This document shows positions 26,525 through 35,724 of a DNA stretch of 46,165 nucleotides, piece by piece. The notes below the pieces were generated by a model. The model saw nothing but the letters and a program-made list of their open reading frames with translations. It searched no databases and was not told the origin of the DNA. Where the stretch lies: positions 1-46,165 of the forward strand of contig JANXBR010000002.1 in the NCBI GenBank assembly GCA_025060625.1, in the 5' to 3' direction. This stretch comes from Thermodesulfovibrio sp. (GTDB taxonomy: Bacteria; Nitrospirota; Thermodesulfovibrionia; Thermodesulfovibrionales; Thermodesulfovibrionaceae). Each line of letters starts with the position of its first letter. The first letter of the stretch is position 1. The translations under genes and the position numbers were made by a program.

Positions 26525-28713
26525 TTCTTGTTTTTGTCCTTTTAGGAATTTTTCTCCTCTGCCCAGAAATGTCTCTATGTCAGGACAGTTTAAAGTTTAG
26601 CATTCCCTTTTCCAAGGTGGCACCTGTAAATACTACTACTCTTACAGGTGCATCAAATTACATAAAGGTAAAAGTGCCTATTCCTGAAAGATGGCAGATG
26701 AAAAAGGCTGTGCTTAATTTTTCCTATGTAAATTCAACAGCTTTGCTTCAAAACAGATCAAGGCTTGTGGTTTGGTTAAATGATCATCCTGTTGCCCAGA
26801 TAACTCTCAATCCACAACTGCCGCAGGGTAAAGTTTCTGTCAATCTTCCAGTAAAATTACTAAAGACTGGTTATAATGACCTAAACTTTACCGTTGCTCA
26901 TCATTATACTCTTGAGTGCGAAGACCCTTCTTCCCCTGAGTTATGGACAACTATTGAATTTGATAGAGCCTCTTTTGATTTTGAAATATCCCTAAGGAAA
27001 GTTCCTGAAAATTTATCGGCAATAGCAAATTTTCTTTTTGACTCAAGAATGTTTAAAGAAAGCGAGATTAACATAGTTATCCCTGATAAAAAAGATGAAA
27101 CAGTTGAGTTAGCAACTGTTGTTGCTTCTTCTATAGCATTGAGATTTGAGTATAGACCTGTAAAATTTTATATTTCCGATACTATAAAAAAGGGAATAGA
27201 CAATATTATTTTGGGTAATAGCGAATTTATTAAAACCTTAACGGGTGATTTAATTCAAGAAAAAGGTGCTATTTTGAAAATAAAAGCTTTCACTGAAGAT
27301 CCATATCATGCTGTTTTGATACTAAAGGGAGATGGGCTCGAGGACTTAAAAAAGTCTGTCTATACATTCGCTTCTTTAAAATTTCCCTTTCCAAAGGCAC
27401 AGTTTCTTAATGTTGACACTTTCAAGATCATTCCTCAGATACCAAAATCTGGTAAAGGAATGTTGTTTCCTGGATATGAATATTCCTTTAAAGATGTAGG
27501 ATTTTTCAATACAAATTTTAAAGGAATTGGTGCAAAATCCGTATCAATGGATTTTAAGTTACCCTCCGAAGCTTTTCTTAAACCTAATTCATTTCTATCT
27601 CTTAAACTTAATTTTAGCTATGGAAGTGGAATGAGAAAGGATAGTACTCTTAATATACAGGTTAATGGTAAGTTTGTGGCATCAATACATCTTGATAATG
27701 TAAAGGGTGGCTATATAAAAAATTATCTCATAGACATACCTTTAAGTCTTTTCAAGCCAGGATATAATTTGATAACATTTACCGCTGTTTTATCCCCACT
27801 TGTAACAGGTTATTGTGAGTTTGTGCAGACTGATAATTTACAGCTTACTATCTTTGAAGATTCCAAGATATCAGTACCTTCAGTTCCTTTTTGGACAGCC
27901 TTGCCAAATTTAAATTTACTGTTCACGGATGGATTTCCTTTTTCAAGACCTGTAGATTTTGGAGATTCTGCAATTCTAATTACTGACAATAGCACGGAAG
28001 CCATTTCATCAGCAGTAAATATGGCAGCTCTTTTATCACAGAAAGCTGGTTATGTTCCATTTAAAATTAAGATATCCTATGAAAAAGAAAAATTAAAGGA
28101 CAAAAATGTCATAGCAGTTGGTGTGCTTTCAAAAATTCCTGATGAATATTTAAAGGCTGGAAATATTAAATTGCAAGGTAATGGCAGCTTTGTATATCAT
28201 CTTGTAAAACATTTTGAAAAAGACCAAACAACTTTAAATACAAAGCTTCGTTCAATAATTGAAAACATTCTCCCCATATTTAAATCTAAATATCAATCGG
28301 TCTATAGTAGCTCTCAGATTAATTTCTCAGGCAAGGAAGAAGGTCAGTGGCTTGTTCTTTCTCAGTTTGAATCACCACATGAAAGTAGAAAAACTGTTGT
28401 GGTTATAGCTTCTACAGAATTGGAATCACTTTTAAAAGGTATCTATGCTCTTTGGGAACCTACGGTAAGTGGAAAATCGGGAGGTTCTCTTACAGTTTTT
28501 GACATACAGTCTCCTGAGGAGACAATCGCCTCATATTACTCAGAAAAAGTTTATTATGTGGGTAAAATGGGCTTTTTCAGTGGTATAAATGCTTGGATTT
28601 ATGCTCATCCTGTGCTTTTTACCATTATTATGTTAATAGTTATATTGGTTTTAGCTTATTTTATTTTTAAAGTTTTAAAGAATTTTAAAAGGAAAAGACT
28701 AAGTGAGAAGTAG
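26497..28713 (+). CDS. bcsB: Cellulose synthase periplasmic subunit
   Basis: A 738-aa BcsB. It has an N-terminal signal peptide (residues 1-29, ending CPEMSLCQ), a large periplasmic part with two carbohydrate-binding and flavodoxin-like repeats, and one C-terminal membrane helix (about 703-725) followed by a basic tail (KRKRLSEK) that anchors it to BcsA. Segments such as SRLVVWLNDHPVAQI, FTVAHHYTLECEDPSSPELWTTI and the second-half repeat with LNIQVNGKFVASI are typical of BcsB. It guides the nascent glucan through the periplasm. SD GGGGG lies 4 nt before the ATG, inside bcsA. Confidence 0.93.
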   Translation: MERIQHFKVILVFVLLGIFLLCPEMSLCQDSLKFSIPFSKVAPVNTTTLTGASNYIKVKVPIPERWQMKKAVLNFSYVNSTALLQNRSRLVVWLNDHPVAQITLNPQLPQGKVSVNLPVKLLKTGYNDLNFTVAHHYTLECEDPSSPELWTTIEFDRASFDFEISLRKVPENLSAIANFLFDSRMFKESEINIVIPDKKDETVELATVVASSIALRFEYRPVKFYISDTIKKGIDNIILGNSEFIKTLTGDLIQEKGAILKIKAFTEDPYHAVLILKGDGLEDLKKSVYTFASLKFPFPKAQFLNVDTFKIIPQIPKSGKGMLFPGYEYSFKDVGFFNTNFKGIGAKSVSMDFKLPSEAFLKPNSFLSLKLNFSYGSGMRKDSTLNIQVNGKFVASIHLDNVKGGYIKNYLIDIPLSLFKPGYNLITFTAVLSPLVTGYCEFVQTDNLQLTIFEDSKISVPSVPFWTALPNLNLLFTDGFPFSRPVDFGDSAILITDNSTEAISSAVNMAALLSQKAGYVPFKIKISYEKEKLKDKNVIAVGVLSKIPDEYLKAGNIKLQGNGSFVYHLVKHFEKDQTTLNTKLRSIIENILPIFKSKYQSVYSSSQINFSGKEEGQWLVLSQFESPHESRKTVVVIASTELESLLKGIYALWEPTVSGKSGGSLTVFDIQSPEETIASYYSEKVYYVGKMGFFSGINAWIYAHPVLFTIIMLIVILVLAYFIFKVLKNFKRKRLSEK

Positions 28714-29737
28714 TCTAATAATAGTTTTTATGATTCTTTTTACATTTGAAATGAGCTTTGGAGACATTCTTGACAGATGGGCTAATTATAAAAAAACTTT
28801 CCTATCTGAAGACGGCAGAATTATTGATTTCCAAAACAACTCTATTACTCATTCTGAAGGACAGGGATACGGCATGCTATTAAGCCTTCTTTTTGACGAT
28901 AAACAGACCTTTGACAAAATTTGGAGTTGGACAAAAAACAATCTTATGGTAAGGAAGATGGATAAACTTTTTGCCTGGAGTTGGGGTCTTCATCCATCTG
29001 GTAAATGGCGAGTCTTAGATTATAACAATGCTACTGATGGAGATACTCTTATTGCCTATTCATTATGCCTTGCAGGTGAAAAATGGAAAATAGATGGCTA
29101 CATCAATGAAGCAAGAAATATTATAAGTGATTTAAGAGAACTTTTGATTATTAAAAGAGATGATTCCCATTTTCTATTACCTGGATACTATGGATTTTAC
29201 AAAGAAGATTCTTTAATCATAAATCCCTCTTACTATATACTGCCTGCATATAAAGTTTTTGCTAAATATGATGATAGAAGCTTTTGGGGAAAATTCTATT
29301 CCGATAGCATAAGACTTCTAAAAAATTTGAATTTTGGACCCTATAAATTACCCTCTGACTGGATTGTCTTAAAAGACAAAAATATTTACATTTTTTCTGA
29401 AAAAAAAGATACCTTCGGAATTGAAGCCATAAGAATACCTATTTATGCCATCATGGCTAAAGAATTCGAATTAATAGAAAAATTCAGAGATTTTATAGGC
29501 TTAGTAGAAAGAATCGGATATGTGCCTGAAGACATTGATCTAAAAGAAAATCGCCTATCCTATAAAGAAGGAATGGCTATGCATTACATAATAGTTTCAA
29601 GTTTGGCAAAACATTTTGAGAAAAGACAGTTAAGTGAAATTTTAAGGCAAAAGGGTCTTAAGAAATTGGAAGAAGAACATAAAAATTATTATTCCCATAC
29701 TCTCTCATTAATAGTTCTTGCTATGGAGGAAAGATGA
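28703..29737 (+). CDS. bcsZ: Periplasmic endoglucanase of the cellulose operon (GH8)
   Basis: A 344-aa beta-1,4-endoglucanase of family GH8. Signal peptide at residues 1-20 (ends FEMSFG). ITHSEGQGYGM carries Glu52, the predicted catalytic acid, and NNATDGDTLIAYSL carries Asp112/Asp114 of the family-8 signature; AWSWGL and an LPSDWIVL segment also fit. BcsZ trims or detangles the cellulose and is needed for normal cellulose yield in several species. It starts at a GTG inside the end of bcsB (11-bp overlap) and overlaps bcsC by 4 bp. Confidence 0.92.
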   Translation: MRSSLIIVFMILFTFEMSFGDILDRWANYKKTFLSEDGRIIDFQNNSITHSEGQGYGMLLSLLFDDKQTFDKIWSWTKNNLMVRKMDKLFAWSWGLHPSGKWRVLDYNNATDGDTLIAYSLCLAGEKWKIDGYINEARNIISDLRELLIIKRDDSHFLLPGYYGFYKEDSLIINPSYYILPAYKVFAKYDDRSFWGKFYSDSIRLLKNLNFGPYKLPSDWIVLKDKNIYIFSEKKDTFGIEAIRIPIYAIMAKEFELIEKFRDFIGLVERIGYVPEDIDLKENRLSYKEGMAMHYIIVSSLAKHFEKRQLSEILRQKGLKKLEEEHKNYYSHTLSLIVLAMEER

Positions 29738-32094
29738 AGACATTAATATATTTTTTACTAATTCTTACTCTTATAGATAATGCCTACTGCCAAGAGGGAA
29801 AGCAAGAGAACATTCTTAGAATTGAGAAATTTAAAGATAGTTCAACGATAATTCAAAATCCTATCCAATCTGAATTTTTTCCTTCAGTGGAAGAAAAAAA
29901 GGAAAAAATATCTTTGGAAACCTCAAAGCCTGCATTTTCGAGGATAACCTTAAATAAGAAAGTTTCAGAAAGTTTAGAGCTAAAAGGGGCTTGGAAATTA
30001 TATGAAGAAGGGAATTTCAAGGAAGCCTCTCTGAAATTTAAATCTCTTCTTAGTTCCTCTAACACAGAAATCTCTCTATCTTCAAGATTGGGACTTGCCT
30101 ACAGTTTGAAAAATCTTAGTTTAATTGATGAGGCTTTAGAGAATTTTGAATATCTATACAGTGAAAATTATAAAGAGCAGGAGATGGCAGAAAATATAGT
30201 TGATTTATTGATAATAAAGGAACAGTTTGAAAAAGCCGAGAAGTATGCAATCAAGCACTGTATTAAACCCTATCTGTTTTTTGAGCATGCTAAAAAACTA
30301 AAGAGTCTTAATGAAAAAAATCTTGCAAAGGAAAAGTTTTTGTCTCTTCTTTCCTGTTCAGAAAATGATATTAAATTAAGAACAGGAATACTATATGAGG
30401 TTGCCTCTTTAACTGATTATGACGAAATGCTTGGTATAGTTGAAAGGGAAAAGAAAAATTATAAAGATATAGAATATTTAGCAAAAATTAATCAATTGGA
30501 GGCAGATTTACATAGAAAAAAGCTTTCTAATATAGATATATCCTCTCCTTTAGTGGTTGAGTTGTCAGAAAAAATACTTAAAATTTTTCCTGATGACAGA
30601 GGAGCTAAAAGCAATCTTGCATGGCACTATTACAATGTTAAGAATTATGAAAAGTCTCTGAAAAATTTTTTAGAGCTGAATAAGGAGTATCCTCAAGAAG
30701 AGGAATATCTACTGGGAATTGCCTATTGTTATAATGCTTTAAATAAAGACCATGAATTAATAGAGTTGATAGAAAAAAATAAAGTTAGCTCTGAAAGACT
30801 AAATCTCCTTAAAGCGGATGCATATATTAGAAAGGCTGACCGGCATACTTTAAACAAAGAATATGGACAAGCTTTTTCCACTATACATAAGCTCTCAAAG
30901 CAAGAGGACAAAATTTCAAAACAAAAGGCTGCCTCATGGTATTGCAAGCAAGGCTTTTCCATCTTAGCATCCCATGTAGAATCTTCGGACAAAAATAGCT
31001 GCTACCATAGAGAACAGTTTCCTCAAATTGAAATAGCAGGCTTTTATAGGTATAAATCAGGTGATGAAGGCTTTTCCAAACTAAAAGAACTGAATGTGCC
31101 ACTTTCATTTTACTATCCTATCCGAGAAGGACAAAAACTTACCTTAAGAATTATTGAAAAGTATGTCTCTTCAGGTTCATCAGGAGAAAATCCCTATATG
31201 GGTAAATATTACAATTACCTGAACGGAGGCACACAGATAAATAAACCTATAACCTCAAAATGGCTTTTGCAACCTGAGATTAAATACGAAATAGAGGGCT
31301 ATCCTCATTTTAATTTGTTAATTGGAACAACGCCATTAAATGGAACAATATCTCCTATGCCTGTGTTTTTATTTGATATTAATTTCAAAGACTTTTGGTT
31401 TAATATATATCAAACTTCAGTGGAAGAATCTATCCTATCCATACAGGGACAAAGAGATCCCTATTCATCTGCTAAATGGGGAAGGGTATTAAAGACAGGC
31501 GTTCAGGCAGGATTAAATTTTGATTTGTCAAATTCATACTGGTTTACAATCTCTGGAGAGTTTGACTATATCTGGGGAAAAAATGTTTGGGAAAACTACT
31601 CCCTTACTGGTAATATGAGTATTGGTAAAACAATTCCCCTAAAGGAAAATAGCCAAGTGGATTTAGGACTTTTTTATGTAATCAAACATTTTAACAGAAA
31701 TAGTAATTTTTTCACCTATGGTCATGGGGGTTATTTTAGTCCACAGTTTTTCAGCATGGTGGGACCAACCTTTAGATATAGTTTAAAAGAATGCTGTGGC
31801 ATTGCCTTAGATATTAAAGCTTCATTTGGTTACATATATTATAGGACAGATTCAACTCCTCATTATCCAAAATTTTCTGATAATGAGATTCTATTTAATT
31901 CCTCAGCTATACAAGATATTAGGGGTTACTATGAGGGAGAGAAAAAATCAAAATTTGGTGGAAGCTTTGAAGCAAAAGCAAGACAAAATATAAGTAAAAA
32001 TATGGCAATCTACGGATATGGCAGAGGCAATCTTTCAGGTGGATACAATGAATGGAGCATAGGAGTAGGATTTACATACTACTTTATTCCGTAA
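29734..32094 (+). CDS. bcsC: Cellulose export porin, short BcsC-like (TPR + beta barrel)
   Basis: A 786-aa protein, clearly shorter than the roughly 1,150-aa enterobacterial BcsC. Signal peptide at residues 1-19 (ends DNAYC), a linker of about 60 residues, then TPR-like helical pairs from about 80 to 420 (AWKLYEEGNFKEASLKFKSLL; SNLAWHYYNVKNYEKSLKNFLEL). From about 430 to the end there are alternating aromatic beta strands ending GVGFTYYFIP, matching the BcsC C-terminal outer-membrane barrel. It forms the outer-membrane exit for cellulose. The signal peptide's last Cys is followed by Gln, so a lipoprotein is less likely than a type I signal. SD GGAGG precedes the ATG. Confidence 0.88.
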   Translation: MKTLIYFLLILTLIDNAYCQEGKQENILRIEKFKDSSTIIQNPIQSEFFPSVEEKKEKISLETSKPAFSRITLNKKVSESLELKGAWKLYEEGNFKEASLKFKSLLSSSNTEISLSSRLGLAYSLKNLSLIDEALENFEYLYSENYKEQEMAENIVDLLIIKEQFEKAEKYAIKHCIKPYLFFEHAKKLKSLNEKNLAKEKFLSLLSCSENDIKLRTGILYEVASLTDYDEMLGIVEREKKNYKDIEYLAKINQLEADLHRKKLSNIDISSPLVVELSEKILKIFPDDRGAKSNLAWHYYNVKNYEKSLKNFLELNKEYPQEEEYLLGIAYCYNALNKDHELIELIEKNKVSSERLNLLKADAYIRKADRHTLNKEYGQAFSTIHKLSKQEDKISKQKAASWYCKQGFSILASHVESSDKNSCYHREQFPQIEIAGFYRYKSGDEGFSKLKELNVPLSFYYPIREGQKLTLRIIEKYVSSGSSGENPYMGKYYNYLNGGTQINKPITSKWLLQPEIKYEIEGYPHFNLLIGTTPLNGTISPMPVFLFDINFKDFWFNIYQTSVEESILSIQGQRDPYSSAKWGRVLKTGVQAGLNFDLSNSYWFTISGEFDYIWGKNVWENYSLTGNMSIGKTIPLKENSQVDLGLFYVIKHFNRNSNFFTYGHGGYFSPQFFSMVGPTFRYSLKECCGIALDIKASFGYIYYRTDSTPHYPKFSDNEILFNSSAIQDIRGYYEGEKKSKFGGSFEAKARQNISKNMAIYGYGRGNLSGGYNEWSIGVGFTYYFIP

Positions 32095-32176
32095 ATTAAA
32101 TAAGTCAGTGGGAGGAGTTCTTAGGCATTAGGTTTTGTGCACATTTTGAATAAAGGATAGCCTTATAAGGCAAGTG

Positions 32177-32201
32177 TATCATTGAAAGGAAAAAAATGAT
32201 A
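32177..32201. terminator. Stem-loop between the convergent bcs and signalling operons
   Basis: TATCATT (32177-32183) and AATGATA (32195-32201) form a 7-bp stem with an 11-nt A-rich loop. On the plus strand TTTTTATTTTT follows after a 12-nt gap. A palindrome CCTTATAAGG lies at 32161-32170. Neither is a canonical terminator. The 32095-32283 stretch has no gene that I can support. Confidence 0.3.
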
Positions 32202-32283
32202 GAGGGAATATAATTTTTATTTTTAGGTCTTTATGTATTTAGAGTAATCCAGAGAAAATTTAAAGTAGGTTAAAACTAAGAAA

Positions 32284-32570
32284 CTACTGTGCATCTACTA
32301 ACCTTGAAATTCTTTTTAGTCTGATCTCAAAATTTTCTATATTTATTATTATCTTTCTGCTCATTTTTCCACCAATATCTTTTGTAATTACTGGAATTTT
32401 GTATTTTTCAAGAATCTCAAAGGCAACATCTATGTTTCGGTCGCCTATGAGACTTTTTTTGTTATCTCATCCTAAACACAAACTACTAAACAGGACCCTA
32501 AGGTTGTTACAATAGCTATATTGCCGTTTCCAAAATAAATAGTTCCTGGTAATAAAAAATTGGTGCCCAT
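32284..32570 (-). pseudogene. cheD: cheD pseudogene (nonsense mutation plus internal deletion)
   Basis: Read on the minus strand from the ATG at 32570, the frame gives MGTNFLLPGTIYFGNGNIAI and then VTTLGSCLVVCV, the start of the CheD chemoreceptor deamidase with its catalytic Cys in LGSC. A TAG at 32472-32474 stands where a Tyr codon is expected (VCV-stop-DEITKK). After DEITKK, in an A7 tract at 32454-32460, the frame shifts and jumps to SLIGDRNIDVAFEILEKYKI and PVITKDIGGKMSRK, the CheD C-terminal part, ending at 32284. About 60-65 residues in the middle, including the GG-x2-H active-site His segment, are missing. The gene cannot make a working CheD. Confidence 0.8.
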
Positions 32571-32703
32571 TAAATTTTTCTTTCTCTTCAGAGAAAAATT
32601 CAGTTCCCGTTGAGATAATCTCAGGCTCAATGGCAATTTCATGAATTAATATTGAAAATAGATTATGGTCATTAATTTTTGTCGTAATAAGTTTGCCAGC
32701 CAT
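32571..32703 (-). other. Unrecognised ORF fragment upstream of the cheD pseudogene
   Basis: A 78-codon frame runs from the ATG at 32703 down to 32467, but from about 32570 on it lies out of frame over cheD and is probably meaningless there. The first 45 residues (MAGKLITTKINDHNL..., ...EPEIISTGTEFF) look protein-like but match nothing I recognise. There is no SD. It may be the tail of a broken gene. Between 32704 and 32935 I see only short stop-broken frames. Confidence 0.25.
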
Positions 32704-32935
32704 TAAATCTATTACTAATTTAGTAACAGAAAATTATAGATTTTTCCCTCTACACTGCATAGATATATCCCTCATGAGATTGGTGATCTATGTAAAGTTT
32801 TTATTTATATGAGTTTCAACAAGCTCCTATCCTTTGTCCGTCTTAACTTTTTAAGATCTCTAATTATTAAAAAATTGTTGAAATAGGATCAAAAATCTCA
32901 TTCTTAAGATTGGCGATAAAACTCTATTTAAAAGA

Positions 32936-33019
32936 TTAACTTTCAAGAAGTTTTTCGTTCATATCTTTTAGTTTACTAACAAGGCATTTTATTATTTTGT
33001 CCTGTTCTAAGATATCCAT
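32936..33019 (-). CDS. Small 27-aa ORF after the hybrid kinase
   Basis: A 27-codon frame (MDILEQDKIIKCLVSKLKD plus MNEKLLES) 30 nt after the hybrid kinase stop, with a perfect SD (AGGAG, 6 nt before the ATG). It is amphipathic and could be a short coiled coil. The SD quality argues for real translation, but the length and the decayed sequence downstream equally suggest the truncated head of a lost gene. No family recognised. Confidence 0.35.
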   Translation of the reverse strand: MDILEQDKIIKCLVSKLKDMNEKLLES

Positions 33020-33048
33020 ATTAAACTCCTATCCTAAAAATTATTAAA

Positions 33049-35724
33049 TTAAATTGAAAGGTTTAAAAATTCCCTAATCTCCTTTTCTGTCTCCTTCCAC
33101 TCTGTAATCAGATTTTCAATTAAACTTCTTAAGTGTTCCTTATTAAATTCTTTTTGTTTGTTTATCAAGTCAGCAATTTTCCCAACCATAATGAGTCCTG
33201 AAGAATAACTCGAACCTTTAAGTTTATGGGCTGCTTTTTTTAGTCTTTCAAAATCTCCATTTATATAGTGATTTTTAATCTCTTCTATATAAAAGGGTAA
33301 TGTTTCAATACTTAGTCGGAGTAAATTTGATACAAACTCTCTACTAAGTTGATTTTCTTCAAACATTTTATAGTCAATTCTGCTTATTTGCTCAGTTTTT
33401 TCTTCAATTTTATTTGATAAAAACTCTTTTACAATATGTCTTAAATCACTTAATTTAATAGGTTTTGAAAGGAAAAAATTAAAACCTTCAGATATTGCCT
33501 TTTTCTTTTCTTCTCCATTTGTATGTGCAGAAAGGGCTACAATAATAGCTTTTTCATTACTCTTTTTTATTAATCTTGTTGTCTCATAACCATCCATCTT
33601 AGGCATCTGAATGTCCATAAAAGTTATATGAGGATTAATATTTTTGTGAAGTATTATGGCAGTTTCTCCATTTTCTGATTCAAATATTTCTGCATTAGGA
33701 AGAGTTTTTTGAATCAGGTATTTGAGAAGCTTTCTGTTTGTTTCTAAATCATCTACAACGAGAATTTTAAAGGGCTCATAACTGAGAATAATGTCAGTTT
33801 CTTTTATTCCTCTTACTTCTGATTCTCTCTCCTCAAGGGCTTTCATTAATCTTCTCGTATTTATCGGTTTTTGAAGATATGTATCAGCAATTTTGAAAAA
33901 CCTATCAACAATTTGTTGAATGTTTTCAATGGGTTTATAAATAACGACAACTTTATTTATTTTTCCTCTATTTTTAAAATCTATAATTATATCAAAAAAT
34001 TTATCAATTTCAATGGATTTAATGTCTGAATCAAGAATGAGAAAATCAAAATGCTCATATTTATTAATTAATTCTAAAAAATCTCTTTCATTTGAAGGAA
34101 TAATAGCCTCTACTCCCCAGTATAAGAGATAATTCATCATTGATACGAATCTTTTATCAAGTTCAAATATAAGAAGAGCTTTTTTACCTAAGAGTTTTTC
34201 AAAGTTTTGCTCTGAGGTATCTTCAACAATATCAAAAATTAACTCAAAAGAGAACTTACTTCCCTTTCCTAATTTTGATTTAACCTTTATATCGCTTCCC
34301 ATCAACTGAAGAAGTCTTTTTGTAAGAAAAAGACCTAATCCGACTCCAAATTTTCTTTCAGTTAAATTTTCTTCTACCCTGTAGAAAGGTAAGAAAATCT
34401 TATCAATTTTATCTTCACTTATTCCTATTCCAGTGTCAGATACATTAAATTGAACTTTTGCTTTATTTGGGGGCATATTTGTTCTATCACATATTATACC
34501 GAACTCTATAAAACCTTTTTCAGTGTATTTTATTGCATTGGAAATAAGATTTATTAGGATTTGTTTAAGCCTTAATTTATCAACGATCACCTTCTCTGGA
34601 AGAATTGGTGATATGTAAAGATAAAACTCAAGTCCTTTAAGATAGCACTCATACTTAAGATGATCAACTACATCAAATATTAGTTCAGGAAGATTTGTCT
34701 CCTCTGGATTTAACTTGAGAGTATAGTTCTCAAGCTTTGAAATCTCAAGTAAATCGGTAATAATTGACATAAGACTCTCACACATATTTTTTATATTTTT
34801 TAGATAATCTATGTAAACCTCCTTTAAATCGCTACTAAGAAGAAGTAAGTTGGTATAACCAAGAATATTACTTAAAGGAGTTAAAAGTTCATGTCCCATC
34901 ATTGATAAAAATCTTGACATTACTTGATAGGCTTTTTCTGTTTTTTGCTTTTCACTCTCTAATCTTCTAATTAAATCATTTCTTTCTTGAATATCAAAGT
35001 ATATTCCTAATATTCCAGATACTTTTCCTTCGCTATCTGAAAATGAGGCTTTATGAAACTCCACTTCCCTAAGGGATCCATCCTTTGTTATCATCTTGAA
35101 TGAGTAAATCTGCTTTTCTGTTTTTTCTAAGATCATTAGGTCCTGTTCATTATAGACCTTTGCAATCTCATGGGGATAAAGTTCAAAAACAGTTTTACCA
35201 ATTGCATCTTTTTTGCTTATACCAGTGAAATCCTCAAAGGCTTTATTTACATAGGTGTATTTTAAGTTTTTATCTTTAACAAAAATTGGCAAGGGAATTA
35301 AATCTAATATCTTATCAACAAGAGGTTCTAATCCTGTATGGGTTATAACTAAATCTTCCGATTTCCTTAACTTAGCCACATAGTATTTTTCCTTCTCTAT
35401 ATTGATTTGATAGAGTGAAAATGTAGCCTTTATTTTTTTTCCATCTTTTCCATGACAGATAACATAGAAATTTTTTCCTATTGATTTGGATTTTTCAGAA
35501 TTAATCAAGATATCAAAGACTTTATCTGAGCACTCAATATCTTCAGGGAAAGATAGAATTCTATTAATATCAATGCCTATTATTTGTTCAAGTTTATACT
35601 CAAAGAGTTCTTCACATCTTTTACTCCAAAAAACAATCTTACAGGCTTCGTCAATAATGATAACACAGTCACAGACTTTATCTAATATCTCTTCAAATAT
35701 CCTATTTTTAATTTTTATCTTCAT
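33049..35724 (-). CDS. Hybrid sensor histidine kinase: PAS-PAS-HisKA-HATPase-REC-REC-Hpt
   Basis: An 891-aa soluble kinase with no membrane helix. PAS 1 is at about 10-120 and PAS 2 at 130-250 (VDKILDLIPLPIFVKDKNLK). A short coiled coil leads to HisKA with His278 in MMGHELLTPLSNI, then HATPase_c with NLISNAIKYTEKG (N box), VSDTGIGIS (G1) and FGVGLGLFLTKRL (G2). REC 1 (about 515-640) keeps LILDSD and YLQKP but is divergent. REC 2 (about 650-765) is canonical, ILVVDD and FMDIQMPKMDG (Asp near 704). The C-terminal Hpt domain has AAHKLKGSS (His about 833). This is a full His-Asp-His relay with no dedicated response regulator beside it. It overlaps the GGDEF-EAL gene by 17 bp. Confidence 0.93.
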   Translation of the reverse strand: MKIKIKNRIFEEILDKVCDCVIIIDEACKIVFWSKRCEELFEYKLEQIIGIDINRILSFPEDIECSDKVFDILINSEKSKSIGKNFYVICHGKDGKKIKATFSLYQINIEKEKYYVAKLRKSEDLVITHTGLEPLVDKILDLIPLPIFVKDKNLKYTYVNKAFEDFTGISKKDAIGKTVFELYPHEIAKVYNEQDLMILEKTEKQIYSFKMITKDGSLREVEFHKASFSDSEGKVSGILGIYFDIQERNDLIRRLESEKQKTEKAYQVMSRFLSMMGHELLTPLSNILGYTNLLLLSSDLKEVYIDYLKNIKNMCESLMSIITDLLEISKLENYTLKLNPEETNLPELIFDVVDHLKYECYLKGLEFYLYISPILPEKVIVDKLRLKQILINLISNAIKYTEKGFIEFGIICDRTNMPPNKAKVQFNVSDTGIGISEDKIDKIFLPFYRVEENLTERKFGVGLGLFLTKRLLQLMGSDIKVKSKLGKGSKFSFELIFDIVEDTSEQNFEKLLGKKALLIFELDKRFVSMMNYLLYWGVEAIIPSNERDFLELINKYEHFDFLILDSDIKSIEIDKFFDIIIDFKNRGKINKVVVIYKPIENIQQIVDRFFKIADTYLQKPINTRRLMKALEERESEVRGIKETDIILSYEPFKILVVDDLETNRKLLKYLIQKTLPNAEIFESENGETAIILHKNINPHITFMDIQMPKMDGYETTRLIKKSNEKAIIVALSAHTNGEEKKKAISEGFNFFLSKPIKLSDLRHIVKEFLSNKIEEKTEQISRIDYKMFEENQLSREFVSNLLRLSIETLPFYIEEIKNHYINGDFERLKKAAHKLKGSSYSSGLIMVGKIADLINKQKEFNKEHLRSLIENLITEWKETEKEIREFLNLSI

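Noticed and set aside
32467-32570. C-terminal half of the 78-codon minus-strand frame
   Set aside because: The alternative frame over the same bases encodes CheD residues with the LGSC motif, so this part is out-of-frame translation.
32810-32850. GTTTCAAC-type sequence resembling a CRISPR repeat end
   Set aside because: It occurs once, with no spaced copies and no cas genes in the window.
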